NCBI RefSeq assembly: GCF_022829585.1
Contig: NZ_JAKSYC010000280.1
Location: 1 to 64,000, forward strand
Direction: 5' to 3'
Length of the DNA: 64,000 bases
Source: Methylobacterium sp. J-026
GTDB lineage: Bacteria > Pseudomonadota > Alphaproteobacteria > Rhizobiales > Beijerinckiaceae
Part shown: in pieces, positions 37,214 to 47,307 of the stretch
Layout: the number at the start of each line of letters is the position of its first letter
Numbering within the stretch: the first letter of the stretch is position 1
Notes under the pieces: model-generated
Database searches by the model: none
Told to the model about the DNA's origin: nothing
Seen by the model: the letters and a program-made list of their open reading frames with translations, nothing else
Made by a program: the position numbers and the translations under genes

Positions 37214-37518
37214 CGATCGACCCTTCGCAGTTGCGTTGCGGGGCCAACACCAACCGCGTCGATGGGTTCCGATCTGCCTGTGCATGCACGGCGGCTATGA
37301 GGTTCGACGACGTGATGCGTCCGGCAGCCGACCATGCGTGCGGCCGGCGGTCCCGCCCGGACGAAGGCCGGTCGTTCCACGGTAGTGGCCTGCCCACATC
37401 GGCGGCCGGCTCATACTCCGTAACGGCTACGCTCTATGCTTCCGCATGAGGTCGATTTACGCCCTCATGAGTGTATTGCACGCCCACGCAGCGCGACAGA
37501 CTGACCAGGAAGTCCGAC
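37214..37518. other. 305-base divergent intergenic region
   Basis: This lies between the start of the Gly/Tyr-rich gene (minus) and the start of the 85-residue gene (plus), so it should hold two promoters. No gene, RNA or strong palindrome was recognised. Confidence 0.4.
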
Positions 37519-37776
37519 ATGTCGACGTTGTTCGCGGATCCACTCGGTCGGGCCCTGCTGACCCTGCTGACGACCGATCACGGCCTGCCGGGTGCTCCGC
37601 AGCGGAGGAAGCTCCTGTACGCGCTCCAGGACCTCCGCGCGGAAGCCGAGTCGCAGGGCGCATCGGCTCAGGTGCGGGGCGCGATCCGCTCCGCCCTATG
37701 GGCCCTGCGCGCCGAATTCCCGACGGCTTACGCGGTCATGCCCACCACGGGCGCCGACGTGTCCGTCGATCGCTGA
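37519..37776 (+). CDS. hypothetical 85-residue helical protein
   Basis: The ATG at 37519 has CAGGAAG upstream. The product begins MSTLFADPLGRALLTLL and is mostly amphipathic helix (KLLYALQDLRAEAESQGAS, RGAIRSALWALRAEFPTA). There is no signal peptide. No family is recognised. Codon use and a good ribosome site support a real gene. Confidence 0.5.
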   Translation: MSTLFADPLGRALLTLLTTDHGLPGAPQRRKLLYALQDLRAEAESQGASAQVRGAIRSALWALRAEFPTAYAVMPTTGADVSVDR

Positions 37777-37877
37777 GGCGCCGCGCGCACCGGCTATCGG
37801 ACGACGAAGCAACGGTTCTCCGGGCCGATCAGCAATCTCCATCGGGCTGCCCTGACCGCGGGTCCAAGCTATCCGGG

Positions 37878-38159
37878 ATGCGTCGCGTGCGTATGGATGC
37901 TCTGATGCCGGCTCATTACTGTATCGACCCGCTGGATCCGTATGCGGAGCGCGAAGTTCTGGTCTCGTACGACGAGGCGCGCCCGTTCGCGTTCCTCAGA
38001 ACCGCGATCGATCAGGACGGTTGCGATCTTCTTCCCGACCTGTCCGACGAATGTCGCAGGATCCTCCAGCTGGAGATCGCGGTCTACCACGGGCTCATCC
38101 AGCCCTGCGAATGGGCCCAGCACGCGGTCGACGTACCTTCCGCTCCGAACGCCGCCTGA
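37878..38159 (+). CDS. hypothetical 93-residue protein
   Basis: An ATG at 37878 (alternatives at 37893 and 37905) gives a small acidic protein with segments HYCIDPLDPYAEREVLVSYD and DGCDLLPDLSDECRRILQLE. Three Cys residues are present. No family is recognised. GC-rich third positions suggest it is coding. It may be cotranscribed with the gene at 37519. Confidence 0.45.
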   Translation: MRRVRMDALMPAHYCIDPLDPYAEREVLVSYDEARPFAFLRTAIDQDGCDLLPDLSDECRRILQLEIAVYHGLIQPCEWAQHAVDVPSAPNAA

Positions 38160-38369
38160 GCGCGATCCAACGCACTCGCGAACGCGTGCGCGCTGCCGGT
38201 TGTCGGCGCCGGGACTAGGGTTGGATGTTCGCGCCCGTAGCGCTCTCCGTGACAGACTGCACCCGCGTGACCACGCCCGACGTCCGGGCTGCTGCCAGCC
38301 GCAAGCGGAACGCTGAACCCTCTCGACCCGCAGGACGTTACGGGGACCGGACTCATCGGGACGGCTGCC

Positions 38370-39083
38370 ATGCGACACGTCAAGTTCAGGTTGATGGAGC
38401 CGGGCCTGCGCCCGCGGCGCACGCGGCTGGAGATCCCCGGTTGGGCGGGAAACCCGGAGCCCCGCACCGACGGGGCGCAGGAATATGCGTGGCACTGCCT
38501 GCCGTTCTCGGAGGCAGCCAAGGCGGGAATCGAGCTGTTCTACCCCTACGAAGCCGAATTGCGCGTCCGCACCCGCGATGGCGCGCTCGTCTTCGAGGGC
38601 GATTTCGGCGAACCGCCCGAGCCCGGCATGCAATGGCCGCCGTTCCGGACCTTCGGCGACGCCTACTACACATATCAGATCCTCCTCGACCTGAAGGTAG
38701 AGGATGGTTGGGCGATCAAGACCGAGACCCATCCCCGCTTCTATACCGACCGGTCCGGGACCGTCCCGGTCGCGGTGCCGGCGCTCCTGCGGAACTGGTG
38801 GCCGATGATGTATTTCATGGTCTTCAAGTCCCCCGACGAGGGGCGCACCCACGTCTTCCGGCCCGGCGAGCCGTTCATGCAGGTGACCGTTGTGCCGGCG
38901 GAGGCCGATTTCGAACTCGTGCCCATGCCCGAGGAGGAGGCCGCCGAGCGCGAACTGCAATCCCGGCGGATCTATGCCAGCCGGTCGACTTTGGCGTCGG
39001 ATTCGCAGTGGACCTCGGCGACCAACACCGTGTTCGACGGCACCTACCGGCGCATCCTCGGCGCGGCCAAGAGCACGCGCTGA
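38370..39083 (+). CDS. DUF6065-like cytosolic protein
   Basis: The 237-residue protein (MRHVKFRLME) has no signal peptide or membrane helix. The region AQEYAWHCLPFSEAAKAGIELFYP and the later aromatic block NWWPMMYFMVFKSPDEG recall DUF6065 proteins, whose function is unknown. The match is from memory and moderate. No catalytic motif is evident. A perfect hairpin terminator follows immediately. Confidence 0.6.
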   Translation: MRHVKFRLMEPGLRPRRTRLEIPGWAGNPEPRTDGAQEYAWHCLPFSEAAKAGIELFYPYEAELRVRTRDGALVFEGDFGEPPEPGMQWPPFRTFGDAYYTYQILLDLKVEDGWAIKTETHPRFYTDRSGTVPVAVPALLRNWWPMMYFMVFKSPDEGRTHVFRPGEPFMQVTVVPAEADFELVPMPEEEAAERELQSRRIYASRSTLASDSQWTSATNTVFDGTYRRILGAAKSTR

Positions 39084-39087
39084 CGGA

Positions 39088-39117
39088 CCGCGGAGAGGGT
39101 CGCGCCCCTCTCCGCGG
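39088..39117. terminator. bidirectional terminator hairpin
   Basis: Perfect 12-base arms CCGCGGAGAGGG (39088-39099) and CCCTCTCCGCGG (39106-39117) enclose a 6-base loop. It lies between the stop of the DUF6065-like gene (39083) and the stop of the convergent polyhistidine gene (39126). Confidence 0.8.
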
Positions 39118-39125
39118 CCGGCTGC

Positions 39126-39512
39126 TCAGTAGCCGTAGGGGCGGAAGTAGCCGTGGTGATGGTGGTGATGGTGGTGGAACCGCCGGAAGAAGCGGTGGTG
39201 GTGGTGATGGTGGTGGTAGAAGCGGCGGTAGAAGCGGTGGTGATGGTGGTGGTGATGATGGTAGTAGTACTGAGCCTCCTGGACCGTCGCCTCGCCCTCG
39301 GTGGCGGGCGCTAGCAGTTCGGCCTTCGCCTCGGCCGCGTCGGATTCCTTGAGGAGCGCCACCGCGTCGGGAATCGGCTTCAGCAGGTCGGCGTAGCTCT
39401 CGGCCTGCATGGCCGCCTTGAGGCCGGTCGGGGCCGGCATCGCGGCGAGCGCCGGGTCGACGGCGGCCAGGAGCGTGACGGCTCCGATCAGGCCAGCGAC
39501 TGTCTTGTCCAT
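39126..39512 (-). CDS. secreted protein with three polyhistidine runs
   Basis: The ATG at 39512 has GAAAGGAT upstream; the product is 128 residues. A signal peptide (DKTVAGLIGAVTLLAAVDPA, cleaved near ALA) is followed by a helical stretch. Residues from about 90 on are almost only His, Arg, Phe and Tyr: runs of eight, seven and eight His are separated by RFYRRFY and RFFRRF, ending GYFRPYGY. The His runs could bind Ni, Zn, Cu or Co in the periplasm, or buffer metals or protons. No family is recognised. The coding DNA there is a (CAC/CAT)n-like repeat and prone to slippage. Confidence 0.75.
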   Translation of the reverse strand: MDKTVAGLIGAVTLLAAVDPALAAMPAPTGLKAAMQAESYADLLKPIPDAVALLKESDAAEAKAELLAPATEGEATVQEAQYYYHHHHHHHHRFYRRFYHHHHHHHRFFRRFHHHHHHHHGYFRPYGY

Positions 39513-39983
39513 TGACGGGATCCTTTCAGGAACAGCGCCGGCGGCCCCCTTGACCGGTTTGATGGCCGCGGCGCGGTCTGAAACACCGGGCGGGAGCGGA
39601 CCGTTCCGGCCCCGGCGCCTCGGGGGAAAGTCAATTTCCCGGCATATTCCGTGCCCCGCACCTCGGATCGGCAGGATCTCGAGGGATTGGATAATGAAAC
39701 CGAATTTAGTGGACGTCGTCCAAGACGAGTCTGGTAGACGTTCGGCGCCGGATTGCTTCGCTCCACGATGGATGACTGAGTGGCGCCCAGGCCCAGCGTC
39801 ACACAGCCTTGCTGACAGGGATGATACGCGATCCAGGGGCGGTGCAGCGCCGAGATCCCGGAAGCGGCCGCACCCCAATCCCGGTCGATCCGGGCCCCGA
39901 CGCGAGATCGGGGCTCCGATCGTCCAACGCAGCCTCGTCCCCCCTTGCACGTCCGGAGAACTTTAGATTAATTCCAATCTGCG
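39513..39983. other. 471-base divergent intergenic region
   Basis: This lies between the polyhistidine gene start and the small helix gene at 39984. ORFs here (39409-39966 plus, 39488-39802 minus) have no family resemblance and overlap each other. The stretch near 39640-39720 is AT-richer and may hold promoters. No RNA or repeat was recognised. Confidence 0.4.
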
Positions 39984-40298
39984 ATGACGGACCACGATGG
40001 AACACGGGCTTGGCGCGCCCTCACCCCCGGGCAGCGGACGATGTTGCAGCGTCTGGGTGCCGAGGGGTCGCTGCATTCACTCGGGCCCTGGGAGATGCGC
40101 ACCGTGCGCTCCCTCCTCGAACGCGGGCTCGTCAGGCCGAGACTCCCCGGTCGGACCGGCCGCGACGTGCCGAGATTGTGGTTCCTGAGCGCGAAGGGCC
40201 GCCGCATCCTGCCGCGCCAGCCGTCCGCAGCCAGCGGCGCGGAGGCTCGCTCCGTGCCGCCACACCCCCAGACGGCCGCTGTGGAGATGCCGCGATGA
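39984..40298 (+). CDS. small winged-helix-like protein, coupled to cytochrome b561
   Basis: The 104-residue protein reads TDHDGTRAWRALTPGQRTML, then MRTVRSLLERGLVRPRLPG and LWFLSAKGRRILPR. This helix-helix-wing layout resembles small winged-helix proteins, without a named family. The stop overlaps the following ATG by four bases (ATGA, 40295-40298), so it is translationally coupled to the cytochrome gene. It might regulate it; this is inference. Confidence 0.55.
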   Translation: MTDHDGTRAWRALTPGQRTMLQRLGAEGSLHSLGPWEMRTVRSLLERGLVRPRLPGRTGRDVPRLWFLSAKGRRILPRQPSAASGAEARSVPPHPQTAAVEMPR

Positions 40299-40858
40299 GT
40301 TCGAAACCGACCGTCACCATCGAGCCGGCCCCGCCCGGCGCCGCGACCTACGACCGGGGCACGATTGCCCTGCACTGGCTGACCGCCGCCCTCGTGCTGA
40401 TCCTCTGGTTGATCGGCACCTTCCTCGAAGATCTTCTGCCCAAGGGGACCCTGCGCACCGGCATCTGGTCGGCGCATTTCGATGCCGGTTTCGTCGTTGC
40501 CGCGCTGATTGTCGGGCTCCTCCTCTGGCGACGGACGCGGGGCCGCAGCTTGCCGGTCGCGGATCCGGGTCCGCTGCACCAGTTGGCGAAGGCGACGTAT
40601 GGGGCCCTGTACGGGCTGCTGTTCGCCGTCGTCGGCCTCGGCATCGCCAACGCCTTCGTGCGGGGTGTCCCGCTGGTCGGATCCATCGCTCTGCCGCAGC
40701 TCGGCGATGCCGCGTGGCGCAGGCCTTTGACGCAATGGCACGGCCTGGCCGCCAACATCCTGATGGTCCTGGCTCTGTTCCACGCCGCGGCGGCGCTGGT
40801 GCATCATTACCTGTGGCACGATACGATCCTGCGCCGCATGCTGCCCGTGAAGCCGTGA
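40295..40858 (+). CDS. cytochrome b561-family dihaem membrane protein
   Basis: The 187-residue protein has four membrane helices. Candidate axial haem ligands are His27 (ALHWLT), His61 (SAHFDAG), His149 (QWHGLAAN) and His163 (LFHAAAA), the b561 spacing. Bacterial b561 proteins move electrons from quinol, for example superoxide:ubiquinone reductase CybB. The start is fixed by the overlap with the preceding gene. The position upstream of a two-component system and katG suits redox stress but is not proof. Confidence 0.88.
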   Translation: MSSKPTVTIEPAPPGAATYDRGTIALHWLTAALVLILWLIGTFLEDLLPKGTLRTGIWSAHFDAGFVVAALIVGLLLWRRTRGRSLPVADPGPLHQLAKATYGALYGLLFAVVGLGIANAFVRGVPLVGSIALPQLGDAAWRRPLTQWHGLAANILMVLALFHAAAALVHHYLWHDTILRRMLPVKP

Positions 40859-40999
40859 CGGTGGTGTAGCCCCCTGGCACCGAGCGCCCCGGCCGCCGCC
40901 GCGAAGGTGAGGCTCTGGTCCTCGCGATAAGGATTCTGGTCGGAAACGGCCGATGTCTTTGAGAGAGCGGCCTCGAGTGTGAAAACCCTTTTAGTCGGC

Positions 41000-41020
41000 A
41001 ATACCGCCCGGCGTGGTATT
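41000..41020. promoter_or_regulatory. inverted repeat AATACC-N9-GGTATT before the two-component operon
   Basis: Perfect six-base arms at 41000-41005 and 41015-41020 lie about 110 bases before the response regulator start. It is a possible operator for that operon or for the b561 region. The half-site ATACC/GGTAT also occurs in the palindrome at 6685-6696, with different spacing. Confidence 0.3.
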
Positions 41021-41130
41021 CACGATCGGCGGGTGCTCTGAATGGTGATCCGCAGGTTCGGAGGTAGACCGCCGTCCCCCGATTGCGTTCGAACACTGAA
41101 CGCAATCCGTGCTGAGGCCCACAGACGCCG

Positions 41131-41808
41131 GTGCGTATTCTTCTGGTCGAGGATAACCGCCGGCTGGGCGCGCTGATCGGCGATGCCCTGCGCGTCCAAG
41201 GCTTCGTTGTCGACCTCGTCCGGACCGGCGAGGATGCGGAGGCCGCGCTAGCCACGGCCGCGTACGATGCCGTCGTCCTGGACCTCGGGTTGCCGGATCG
41301 CGACGGCATGACGCTCCTGCCCAGCAAGGGCGGAGGCCGGCCCGGCTGCCCGATCCTGGTCCTGACCGCGCGGGACAGCACCCAGGCGCTGATCGACGCC
41401 CTCGACGGCGGCGCCGACGACTACCTGCGCAAGCCCTTCGAGATGGAGGAGCTCCTGGCGCGCCTGCGCGCTCTGATGCGCCGGCCCGGGCAGTCGTTGG
41501 GGCTGCGCCTGACCGGACGCAACGTCGAGTTCGACACGGTCCGCCGGCAGGTCCGTATCGCCGGGTGCGACGTGGAGATGAGCCGCAAGGAACTCGCGGC
41601 CCTGGAACTGCTGCTACGCCGGACCGGGACCGTGGTGTCGAAGGCCCATTTCGAAAGCTCCCTGTACGGCTTCGACGAGGAGGTCGGATCGAACGCCATC
41701 GAGGTTCTCATCCACCGCCTGCGCAAGAGGCTCGCGGGCGCGCATGCCGAGCTGGAGATCCACACGCTGCGGGGAATTGGCTACGTCCTGACCGACGCTC
41801 GCCCGTGA
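41131..41808 (+). CDS. OmpR-type response regulator
   Basis: From a GTG at 41131 the product is 225 residues. The receiver has VEDN, phospho-acceptor Asp51 (VVLDLGLP), Thr in VLTARDS and Lys in YLRKPFEM. The winged-helix output domain (about 125-225) contains SNAIEVLIHRLRKRL and HTLRGIGYVL. It resembles the QseB/PmrA/TctD group. The stop overlaps the kinase GTG start (GTGA, 41805-41808), so kinase and regulator are coupled. Targets are unknown. Confidence 0.92.
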   Translation: MRILLVEDNRRLGALIGDALRVQGFVVDLVRTGEDAEAALATAAYDAVVLDLGLPDRDGMTLLPSKGGGRPGCPILVLTARDSTQALIDALDGGADDYLRKPFEMEELLARLRALMRRPGQSLGLRLTGRNVEFDTVRRQVRIAGCDVEMSRKELAALELLLRRTGTVVSKAHFESSLYGFDEEVGSNAIEVLIHRLRKRLAGAHAELEIHTLRGIGYVLTDARP

Positions 41809-43187
41809 GGCCGGTGCGTTCGACCCTGTTCACGAGGCTCGCGGTCGCGACGGTGACCCTGTTCGTCCTGGCGATCGGGGTCGCCACCCTGTTCCTGTAC
41901 GACCGCTTCGAGACCCTGAACGGCCAATTCCGCGAGGGGACGCTCCGGAGCTTCGCCTACACCCTCGCGCGGGAAGTCACGGCCGATCCCGAGAACGGCC
42001 GCGACGGGCATACCGGGACCGTTGCCCATCAGGTCATCGACGACGGCGGCGTGTACGTCCTGCTGACGCAGCAGGGTCAGCTGCTGGCGGCTGCGCCGGG
42101 CATCGCCGCGCCGCTCGTCGTGCCGCAGGGCCCGCAGGAGCAATTCTTCATGCTGCCGCGCCCAGGGCAGGCGCCGCTCTATGGCCTGTCGAGCACCGTC
42201 CGGACAACGCAACCGCCGCTGATCCTGCAGATTGCTTTCCCCAACGGGCCCCTCGTGTTCGATACGGTGCTGGAGGAGTTCGTCCAGGACATCGCCTGGA
42301 TCTGGATCCCCTTCCTGGCCGGGACGGTCGCGGTCAACCTGCTGGTGACACGCCTTGCACTGCGTCCGCTCCGCAGGGCCGCCCAGGAGGCGGAGCTGAT
42401 CGAACCCGGCAATGTCGGCACCCGCCTCTCGGAGGGGGCGATGCCGGACGAGGTCCTGATCCTAGTCCGGGCCGTCAACCAGAGCCTGGCGCGGCTGCAG
42501 CAGGGCTACCTCGTCCTGGAGCAGTTCGTCGGGGACGTCGCCCACGAGCTGCGCACGCCGCTCGCGATCATGAAAACCCGGATGGCCATGGCCGGCGGCA
42601 CGATCGCGCGTCCGATCACGGAGGATCTCTGCCGTATGGAGCGCCTCGTCGAGCAGCTCCTCGACCGGGTCCGGCTCGGCGGCCTCCACGTCGAGGCGGA
42701 CGACGTCGTCGACCTGTCGATGGTCGCCCGCGAGGTGACGGCCATGCTGGGTCCCGCCGCGATCGCCCGGGGCTTGTCGATGGAGCTCCTCGGCGCGGAG
42801 CGGCCGGTCCCGGTCGCGGGTCTTCGCGATTACCTAGCCCGGGCCCTGCGCAACCTCATCGAGAACGCCCTGATGCACGCGCCTCCCGGCACGACGATCA
42901 CCGTGACCGTCGAGGCGGCGGGCGCGCTGAGCGTGCGGGATCGCGGCGGCGGCTTCGGGCCCGATCTACTGGCACCGGGGGCCGTACAGGGACGGGAGTT
43001 CCGCAGCGGCCGGGAGGACGGGATCGGGCTCGGGCTGTCGATCGTCGAACGGACCATGACGGCGCATGGCGGGCGGCTTGCCCTGCGCAACGCGCCGGAC
43101 GGCGGCGCCGTCGCAATCATGGACTTCGCGCAAGAGGCCCGGGCAGAGCCGTCACTATTGCTGGCCGGAAACCGGGCCTTGAAATGA
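41805..43187 (+). CDS. EnvZ-type membrane sensor histidine kinase
   Basis: The 460-residue kinase has membrane helices at about 11-32 and 163-183 flanking a periplasmic domain of about 130 residues that lacks a recognisable fold. Next comes a HAMP-like linker, then HisKA with His247 (VAHELRTPLAIMK) and HATPase (NLIENALMHAP, DRGGGFG, GIGLGLSIVE). It is the cognate kinase of the overlapping response regulator. It belongs to the QseC/TctE-like class. The signal is unknown. Confidence 0.92.
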   Translation: MRPVRSTLFTRLAVATVTLFVLAIGVATLFLYDRFETLNGQFREGTLRSFAYTLAREVTADPENGRDGHTGTVAHQVIDDGGVYVLLTQQGQLLAAAPGIAAPLVVPQGPQEQFFMLPRPGQAPLYGLSSTVRTTQPPLILQIAFPNGPLVFDTVLEEFVQDIAWIWIPFLAGTVAVNLLVTRLALRPLRRAAQEAELIEPGNVGTRLSEGAMPDEVLILVRAVNQSLARLQQGYLVLEQFVGDVAHELRTPLAIMKTRMAMAGGTIARPITEDLCRMERLVEQLLDRVRLGGLHVEADDVVDLSMVAREVTAMLGPAAIARGLSMELLGAERPVPVAGLRDYLARALRNLIENALMHAPPGTTITVTVEAAGALSVRDRGGGFGPDLLAPGAVQGREFRSGREDGIGLGLSIVERTMTAHGGRLALRNAPDGGAVAIMDFAQEARAEPSLLLAGNRALK

Positions 43188-43402
43188 CCTTGTTCTCGCC
43201 GCGTCCTGACCCGCACGCCGTAAGGTCTGCGTAAGCTTGAGGGCTAGGATCCGCCGCGGCAGCGATGGGTCCGGTCCGACGACGCGTGTTCGACGGCGGG
43301 GCCGGACCGACCCTACTCGATGCCCTGCCGTTCCGGCGGTCCGTCCAGCCGGTGCGCGCCGATAGTCGGCCCGGACGCCCCCTTCCATCAGGCACACAGC
43401 AG

Positions 43403-44638
43403 ATGAGCGAACCGCCCCCAGCGGCTCTGCGTGTCCCCGCGTTCGTGCAACGGCGCGGCGGGGCAGAGGGTACCTGCGACCGATCCGGTCGATCCAGCCG
43501 GTTGGGCTGGGACGCCCTGCGCAACCCCTACCTGTTCGACGTCCCGGTCCTCGGCGACCTGTCCGGGCTGGTCGAACTGTTCGTCCGCGCCCCGCGGGAT
43601 CTGCCGCCCGAGACGATCGTGCCGGGCCTGTTCCTCAGCCACGATCCACCGATCTTCTGCTGTCAGCCGCGGCCCAAACCCTTCGGGGTCGCCCATCACA
43701 TGGCGGCGCGATACCCGGACGTTCCGTTCATCTTCCTGCATCCGCTGACGCACAGCCTCGAACGCGCGGCCTTCGCGGTTTCCCTGGCCGTCCAGCACCG
43801 CCGCTTCCGGACCGCGCACCCCCGTGCCCGCCTCATCGTCCTCGCCAACACGTCCGGAGAGGAGCGGCTGCTGCGCGGTCTCGGGGTCGATGTCCATCCC
43901 GCGCCGCAGAACATGTTCGTCGACGAGACGATGTACGTCCCGATGCCCGAGCAGCCCCGGCATTTCGACGCGATCTACAACGCGCAGATCGCGCCGATCA
44001 AACGCCATGCGCTGGCCCGAACCGTGCCGAGCTGCGCCTACGTGACGAAGCTGTTCGGGACATGGTCGCCTCGGCTGAAGCGGGCGCAGCTCGACCGGTT
44101 CGTCCGGTCCCTGCCGCGGGGGCACGTCATTCTGAATGCGCTGACGCCCGACGATGTCGTGCCCATGGACCATGTGGCGGTGAACGGCGCCATGGCCTCG
44201 GCGCATGTCGGCCTGTGCCTCTCCCGGATCGAGGGGGCCATGTACGCCAGCATCGAGTACCTGCTGGCCGGGCTCCCCGTGGTCACGACCCGGAGCAAGG
44301 GAGGCCGGGACCACTTCTCGCATCCCGACACCACGCTGGTCGTCGATGACGATCCCCGGTCCGTTCAGGACGGGGTCGCGGCGATGAAGGCCCGGGCCCT
44401 GCCGCCGGATTACGTGCGCACCACGACGCTGCGGCTGGTCACGGCCGAGCGGGAGCGATTCAACGCCTTCATCGACGGCTTGCGCGGCCACGCCACGGAG
44501 CGGGGTACCGACGGGCGCTGGTCGTTCCCGTACAGCCACAAGCTCAGCCGCTACGCCTCGCTCGCCGACTTCGAATCCGAGCTGACGGCGGCCCTGTCGG
44601 CGCAGAGCACGCGCAGGCCGCCTGATCAGCCGGGCTGA
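43403..44638 (+). CDS. glycosyltransferase-like (GT-B) protein
   Basis: The ATG at 43403 gives 411 residues. The C-terminal half looks like a GT-B glycosyltransferase: HVGLCLSRIEGAMYASIEYLLAGLPVVTTRSKGGRD is the usual acceptor/nucleotide-sugar region, including Glu in the Glu-X7-Glu-type motif (EGAMYASIE). The N-terminal half (PFGVAHHMAARYPDVPFIFL) fits the first Rossmann domain. There is no signal peptide, so it is cytosolic. The sugar and acceptor are unknown, and no other glycan genes adjoin it. Confidence 0.7.
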   Translation: MSEPPPAALRVPAFVQRRGGAEGTCDRSGRSSRLGWDALRNPYLFDVPVLGDLSGLVELFVRAPRDLPPETIVPGLFLSHDPPIFCCQPRPKPFGVAHHMAARYPDVPFIFLHPLTHSLERAAFAVSLAVQHRRFRTAHPRARLIVLANTSGEERLLRGLGVDVHPAPQNMFVDETMYVPMPEQPRHFDAIYNAQIAPIKRHALARTVPSCAYVTKLFGTWSPRLKRAQLDRFVRSLPRGHVILNALTPDDVVPMDHVAVNGAMASAHVGLCLSRIEGAMYASIEYLLAGLPVVTTRSKGGRDHFSHPDTTLVVDDDPRSVQDGVAAMKARALPPDYVRTTTLRLVTAERERFNAFIDGLRGHATERGTDGRWSFPYSHKLSRYASLADFESELTAALSAQSTRRPPDQPG

Positions 44639-44937
44639 GCGGGTCCGGCGTCGCGCGCGCGGCCTGTCCCTCCGGCGGGCGGGAGGATCGGATCCGGGTG
44701 GGCCATCGGTCGGCCTGCGCCCGGACGTCGCTCGGGCTCCGCCGACTTCGGGCCTGCTCGAAGACGACCGCGGATACAAATCTTCCGGCGTGACCTCGAC
44801 CTCGGATGCCGGAGCCATATTTCAGCGGTCGGGCCGAAGGTGAGCATGGACGATTGCAGCGAGGGCTGGCCGCCAACGGCATTGCGGGTCAGGCCAGCCA
44901 AATCGATCGCAGTCATTCGATAGCAAGCGAGATTTCG

Positions 44938-47259
44938 ATGAACGAAATGACGATTGACAAAACCAATACCATAACTTTCGAGATGGAAGGTAAGTGCCCG
45001 TTCGGAGGCGACCGGATTGGTGGTGCTTTCGGCGGCAAACCCGCGCTGGAGAATTGGTATCCCCACCGCCTCAGGGTCGAGCTCCTGCACCAGAACGGGG
45101 TGTCGGCCGATCCCCTCGGGCCGGACTTCGACTACGCGGCCGAGTTCAATAAGATCGACCTCGACGCGCTCAAGCGGGACATCAAGCAGTTCCTGACCTC
45201 GTCGGTCGCCTGGTGGCCGTCCGACTACGGCAATTACGGACCGCAGATGATCCGCATGTCCTGGCACGCGGCCGGGACCTATCGGATCGCGGATGGCCGC
45301 GGCGGCGCCGGCACGGGCATGCAGCGCTTCGCGCCGATCAGCAGTTGGTGGGACAACGGCAACACCGACAAGTCGCGCCGTCTCCTGCAGCCGATCAAGC
45401 ACAAGTACGGCAATGCCCTGTCCTGGGCCGACCTCATGGTCCTGACCGGCAATTGCGCCCTGGAGATCATGGGTCTGCCGACCTACGGCTTCGGCGGCGG
45501 CCGGCTCGACGCCTGGGAGGCGGACAACGCCACCTACTGGGGTCCCGAGGTCGTCGACATGGGCACGGTGTCGAGCTTCGACGACATGGTCAACCGCGAC
45601 AAGCGCTGGCGCGGTCAGAACGGCGACGCCGATTACGACCTGGAGAACCCGCTCGCGGCCTCCCACCAGGCACTGATCTACGTCAACCCCGAGGGGCCCT
45701 ATGCCAGCGGTGATCCGATGGCCTCGGCGCGTGACATCCGGGTCACCTTCAGCCGCATGGCCATGAACAATGAGGAGACGGTGGCGCTGATCGCCGGCGG
45801 TCACGCTTTCGGCAAGAGCCACGGCATGGTGCCTGCCAAGGAAATCGGCCCGCCCCCCGAGATGGCGCCGATGGAGGCCATGGGCCTCGGCTGGCACAAT
45901 CCGAAGGGGGCAGGGTCCGGCAAGGACACGATGACCAATGGCATCGAGGGCAGCTGGACGCCCGACCCGACGAAGTGGGACAACGCCTACTTGGAGAACC
46001 TCTTCAAGTTCGAGTGGGAGCAGACCAAGAGCCCGGCCGGGGCGCTCCAGTGGACGCCGAAGGACCCGAATGCGCCGCGGACCCCCGACGCCCATGTCGA
46101 CGGCCAGATGCATCCGCTGATGATGATGACCTCGGACATCGCCCTCAAGGTGGATCCGGAGTACCGCAAAGTCTGCGAGAAGTTTCTCGGCGACTTCGAT
46201 GCCTTCACCCAGGCCTTCTCCAAGGCGTGGTACAAGCTCACGCACCGCGACATGGGTCCGAAGCACCGCTACCTCGGCCCGGAGGTCACGATCGAGGACG
46301 GGCTCCTGTGGCAGGACCCGCTGCCCGACGCGGCTTACGCGCCGATCGGTGATGCGGAGATCGCCGCGCTGAAGCAGGCAATCGGCGCGACCGGCCTGTC
46401 GGTCTCCGATTTGGCCTTCGCGGCGTTCTCGGCGGCCTCGACCTACCGCGACAGCGACAAGCGCGGCGGCGCCAATGGTGGCCGTCTCGCCCTTGCCCCC
46501 CAGAAGGACTGGGCCGTCAACCGGCGCGCCGCGCCGGTGGTCGAGGCCCTGCGCGGGGTGATGGCGCGGTTCAATGACGGGCGCAGCGACGGGAAGCGGG
46601 TCTCCCTCGCGGATCTCATCGTGCTCGGCGGCTGTGTCGGCGTGGAGAAGGCCGCGCAGGATGCCGGCGTCGCCGTGACAGTGCCGTTCACCCCCGGGCG
46701 TGTCGACACCACGCAGGAGCTGACCGACATCGAGATGTTCGAGTGGCTGAAGCCAGTGACGGACGGGTTCCGGAACTACGTCGATGACGGGTTCGGACAG
46801 ATGACCCGCAGCGTCTCGCCAGAGGAACTGTTCCTCGACAAGGCCAATCTGATGACCCTCACCGCCCCGGAATGGGCGGTCCTGACCGGCGGTCTGCGTG
46901 CGCTCAACGCCAACCACGACGGGTCGAAGCGCGGCGTCTTCACCGATCGCGTCGGCGCGCTCACGAATGACTTCTTCCGGGCGGTGACCGACACCGACCT
47001 CGTCTGGGAGAAGGCCGATGCGGAGGCGATGACCTTCGTGCTCAAGGACCGCGCGAGCGGGCAGGCGCGCTTCGAGGCCACGCGCAGCGACCTCGTCTTC
47101 GGGTCGAACGCGCAGCTGCGGTCGATCGCCGACGCCTATGCCGGCAGCGATGGTCAACAGCGGTTCGTGGCCGATTTCGTCCGGGTCTGGGACAAGGTCA
47201 TGATGCTCGACCGCTTCGATGTGAAGGGCCACAAGCGCTACGCGGCCATGGCGGCCTGA
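44938..47259 (+). CDS. katG: bifunctional catalase-peroxidase KatG
   Basis: The 773-residue start at 44938 follows GCGAGA. Distal residues Arg106, Trp109 and His110 ([12 protein letters not shown]), Tyr248 ([10 protein letters not shown]) and Met274 (FSRMAMNN) match the Trp107-Tyr229-Met255 adduct of Mycobacterium KatG. Proximal His289 lies in [11 protein letters not shown]. The C-terminal pseudo-domain is intact. The enzyme removes hydrogen peroxide and is cytosolic. No OxyR gene is adjacent. A strong terminator follows and separates it from the converging cupredoxin gene. Confidence 0.97.
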   Translation: MNEMTIDKTNTITFEMEGKCPFGGDRIGGAFGGKPALENWYPHRLRVELLHQNGVSADPLGPDFDYAAEFNKIDLDALKRDIKQFLTSSVAWWPSDYGNYGPQMIRMSWHAAGTYRIADGRGGAGTGMQRFAPISSWWDNGNTDKSRRLLQPIKHKYGNALSWADLMVLTGNCALEIMGLPTYGFGGGRLDAWEADNATYWGPEVVDMGTVSSFDDMVNRDKRWRGQNGDADYDLENPLAASHQALIYVNPEGPYASGDPMASARDIRVTFSRMAMNNEETVALIAGGHAFGKSHGMVPAKEIGPPPEMAPMEAMGLGWHNPKGAGSGKDTMTNGIEGSWTPDPTKWDNAYLENLFKFEWEQTKSPAGALQWTPKDPNAPRTPDAHVDGQMHPLMMMTSDIALKVDPEYRKVCEKFLGDFDAFTQAFSKAWYKLTHRDMGPKHRYLGPEVTIEDGLLWQDPLPDAAYAPIGDAEIAALKQAIGATGLSVSDLAFAAFSAASTYRDSDKRGGANGGRLALAPQKDWAVNRRAAPVVEALRGVMARFNDGRSDGKRVSLADLIVLGGCVGVEKAAQDAGVAVTVPFTPGRVDTTQELTDIEMFEWLKPVTDGFRNYVDDGFGQMTRSVSPEELFLDKANLMTLTAPEWAVLTGGLRALNANHDGSKRGVFTDRVGALTNDFFRAVTDTDLVWEKADAEAMTFVLKDRASGQARFEATRSDLVFGSNAQLRSIADAYAGSDGQQRFVADFVRVWDKVMMLDRFDVKGHKRYAAMAA

Positions 47260-47307
47260 TCGTCCGACCTCGGCGTGCGCCGGCTCAACCGGCGCCCGTT
47301 GGCATCA

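Noticed and set aside
39150..39270. Short tandem DNA repeat that might be a CRISPR or satellite
   Set aside because: It is the coding DNA of polyhistidine runs; units are three bases long and there are no spacers.
44626..47232. 868-codon minus-strand open frame opposite katG
   Set aside because: Shadow of katG; no domain and biased composition.
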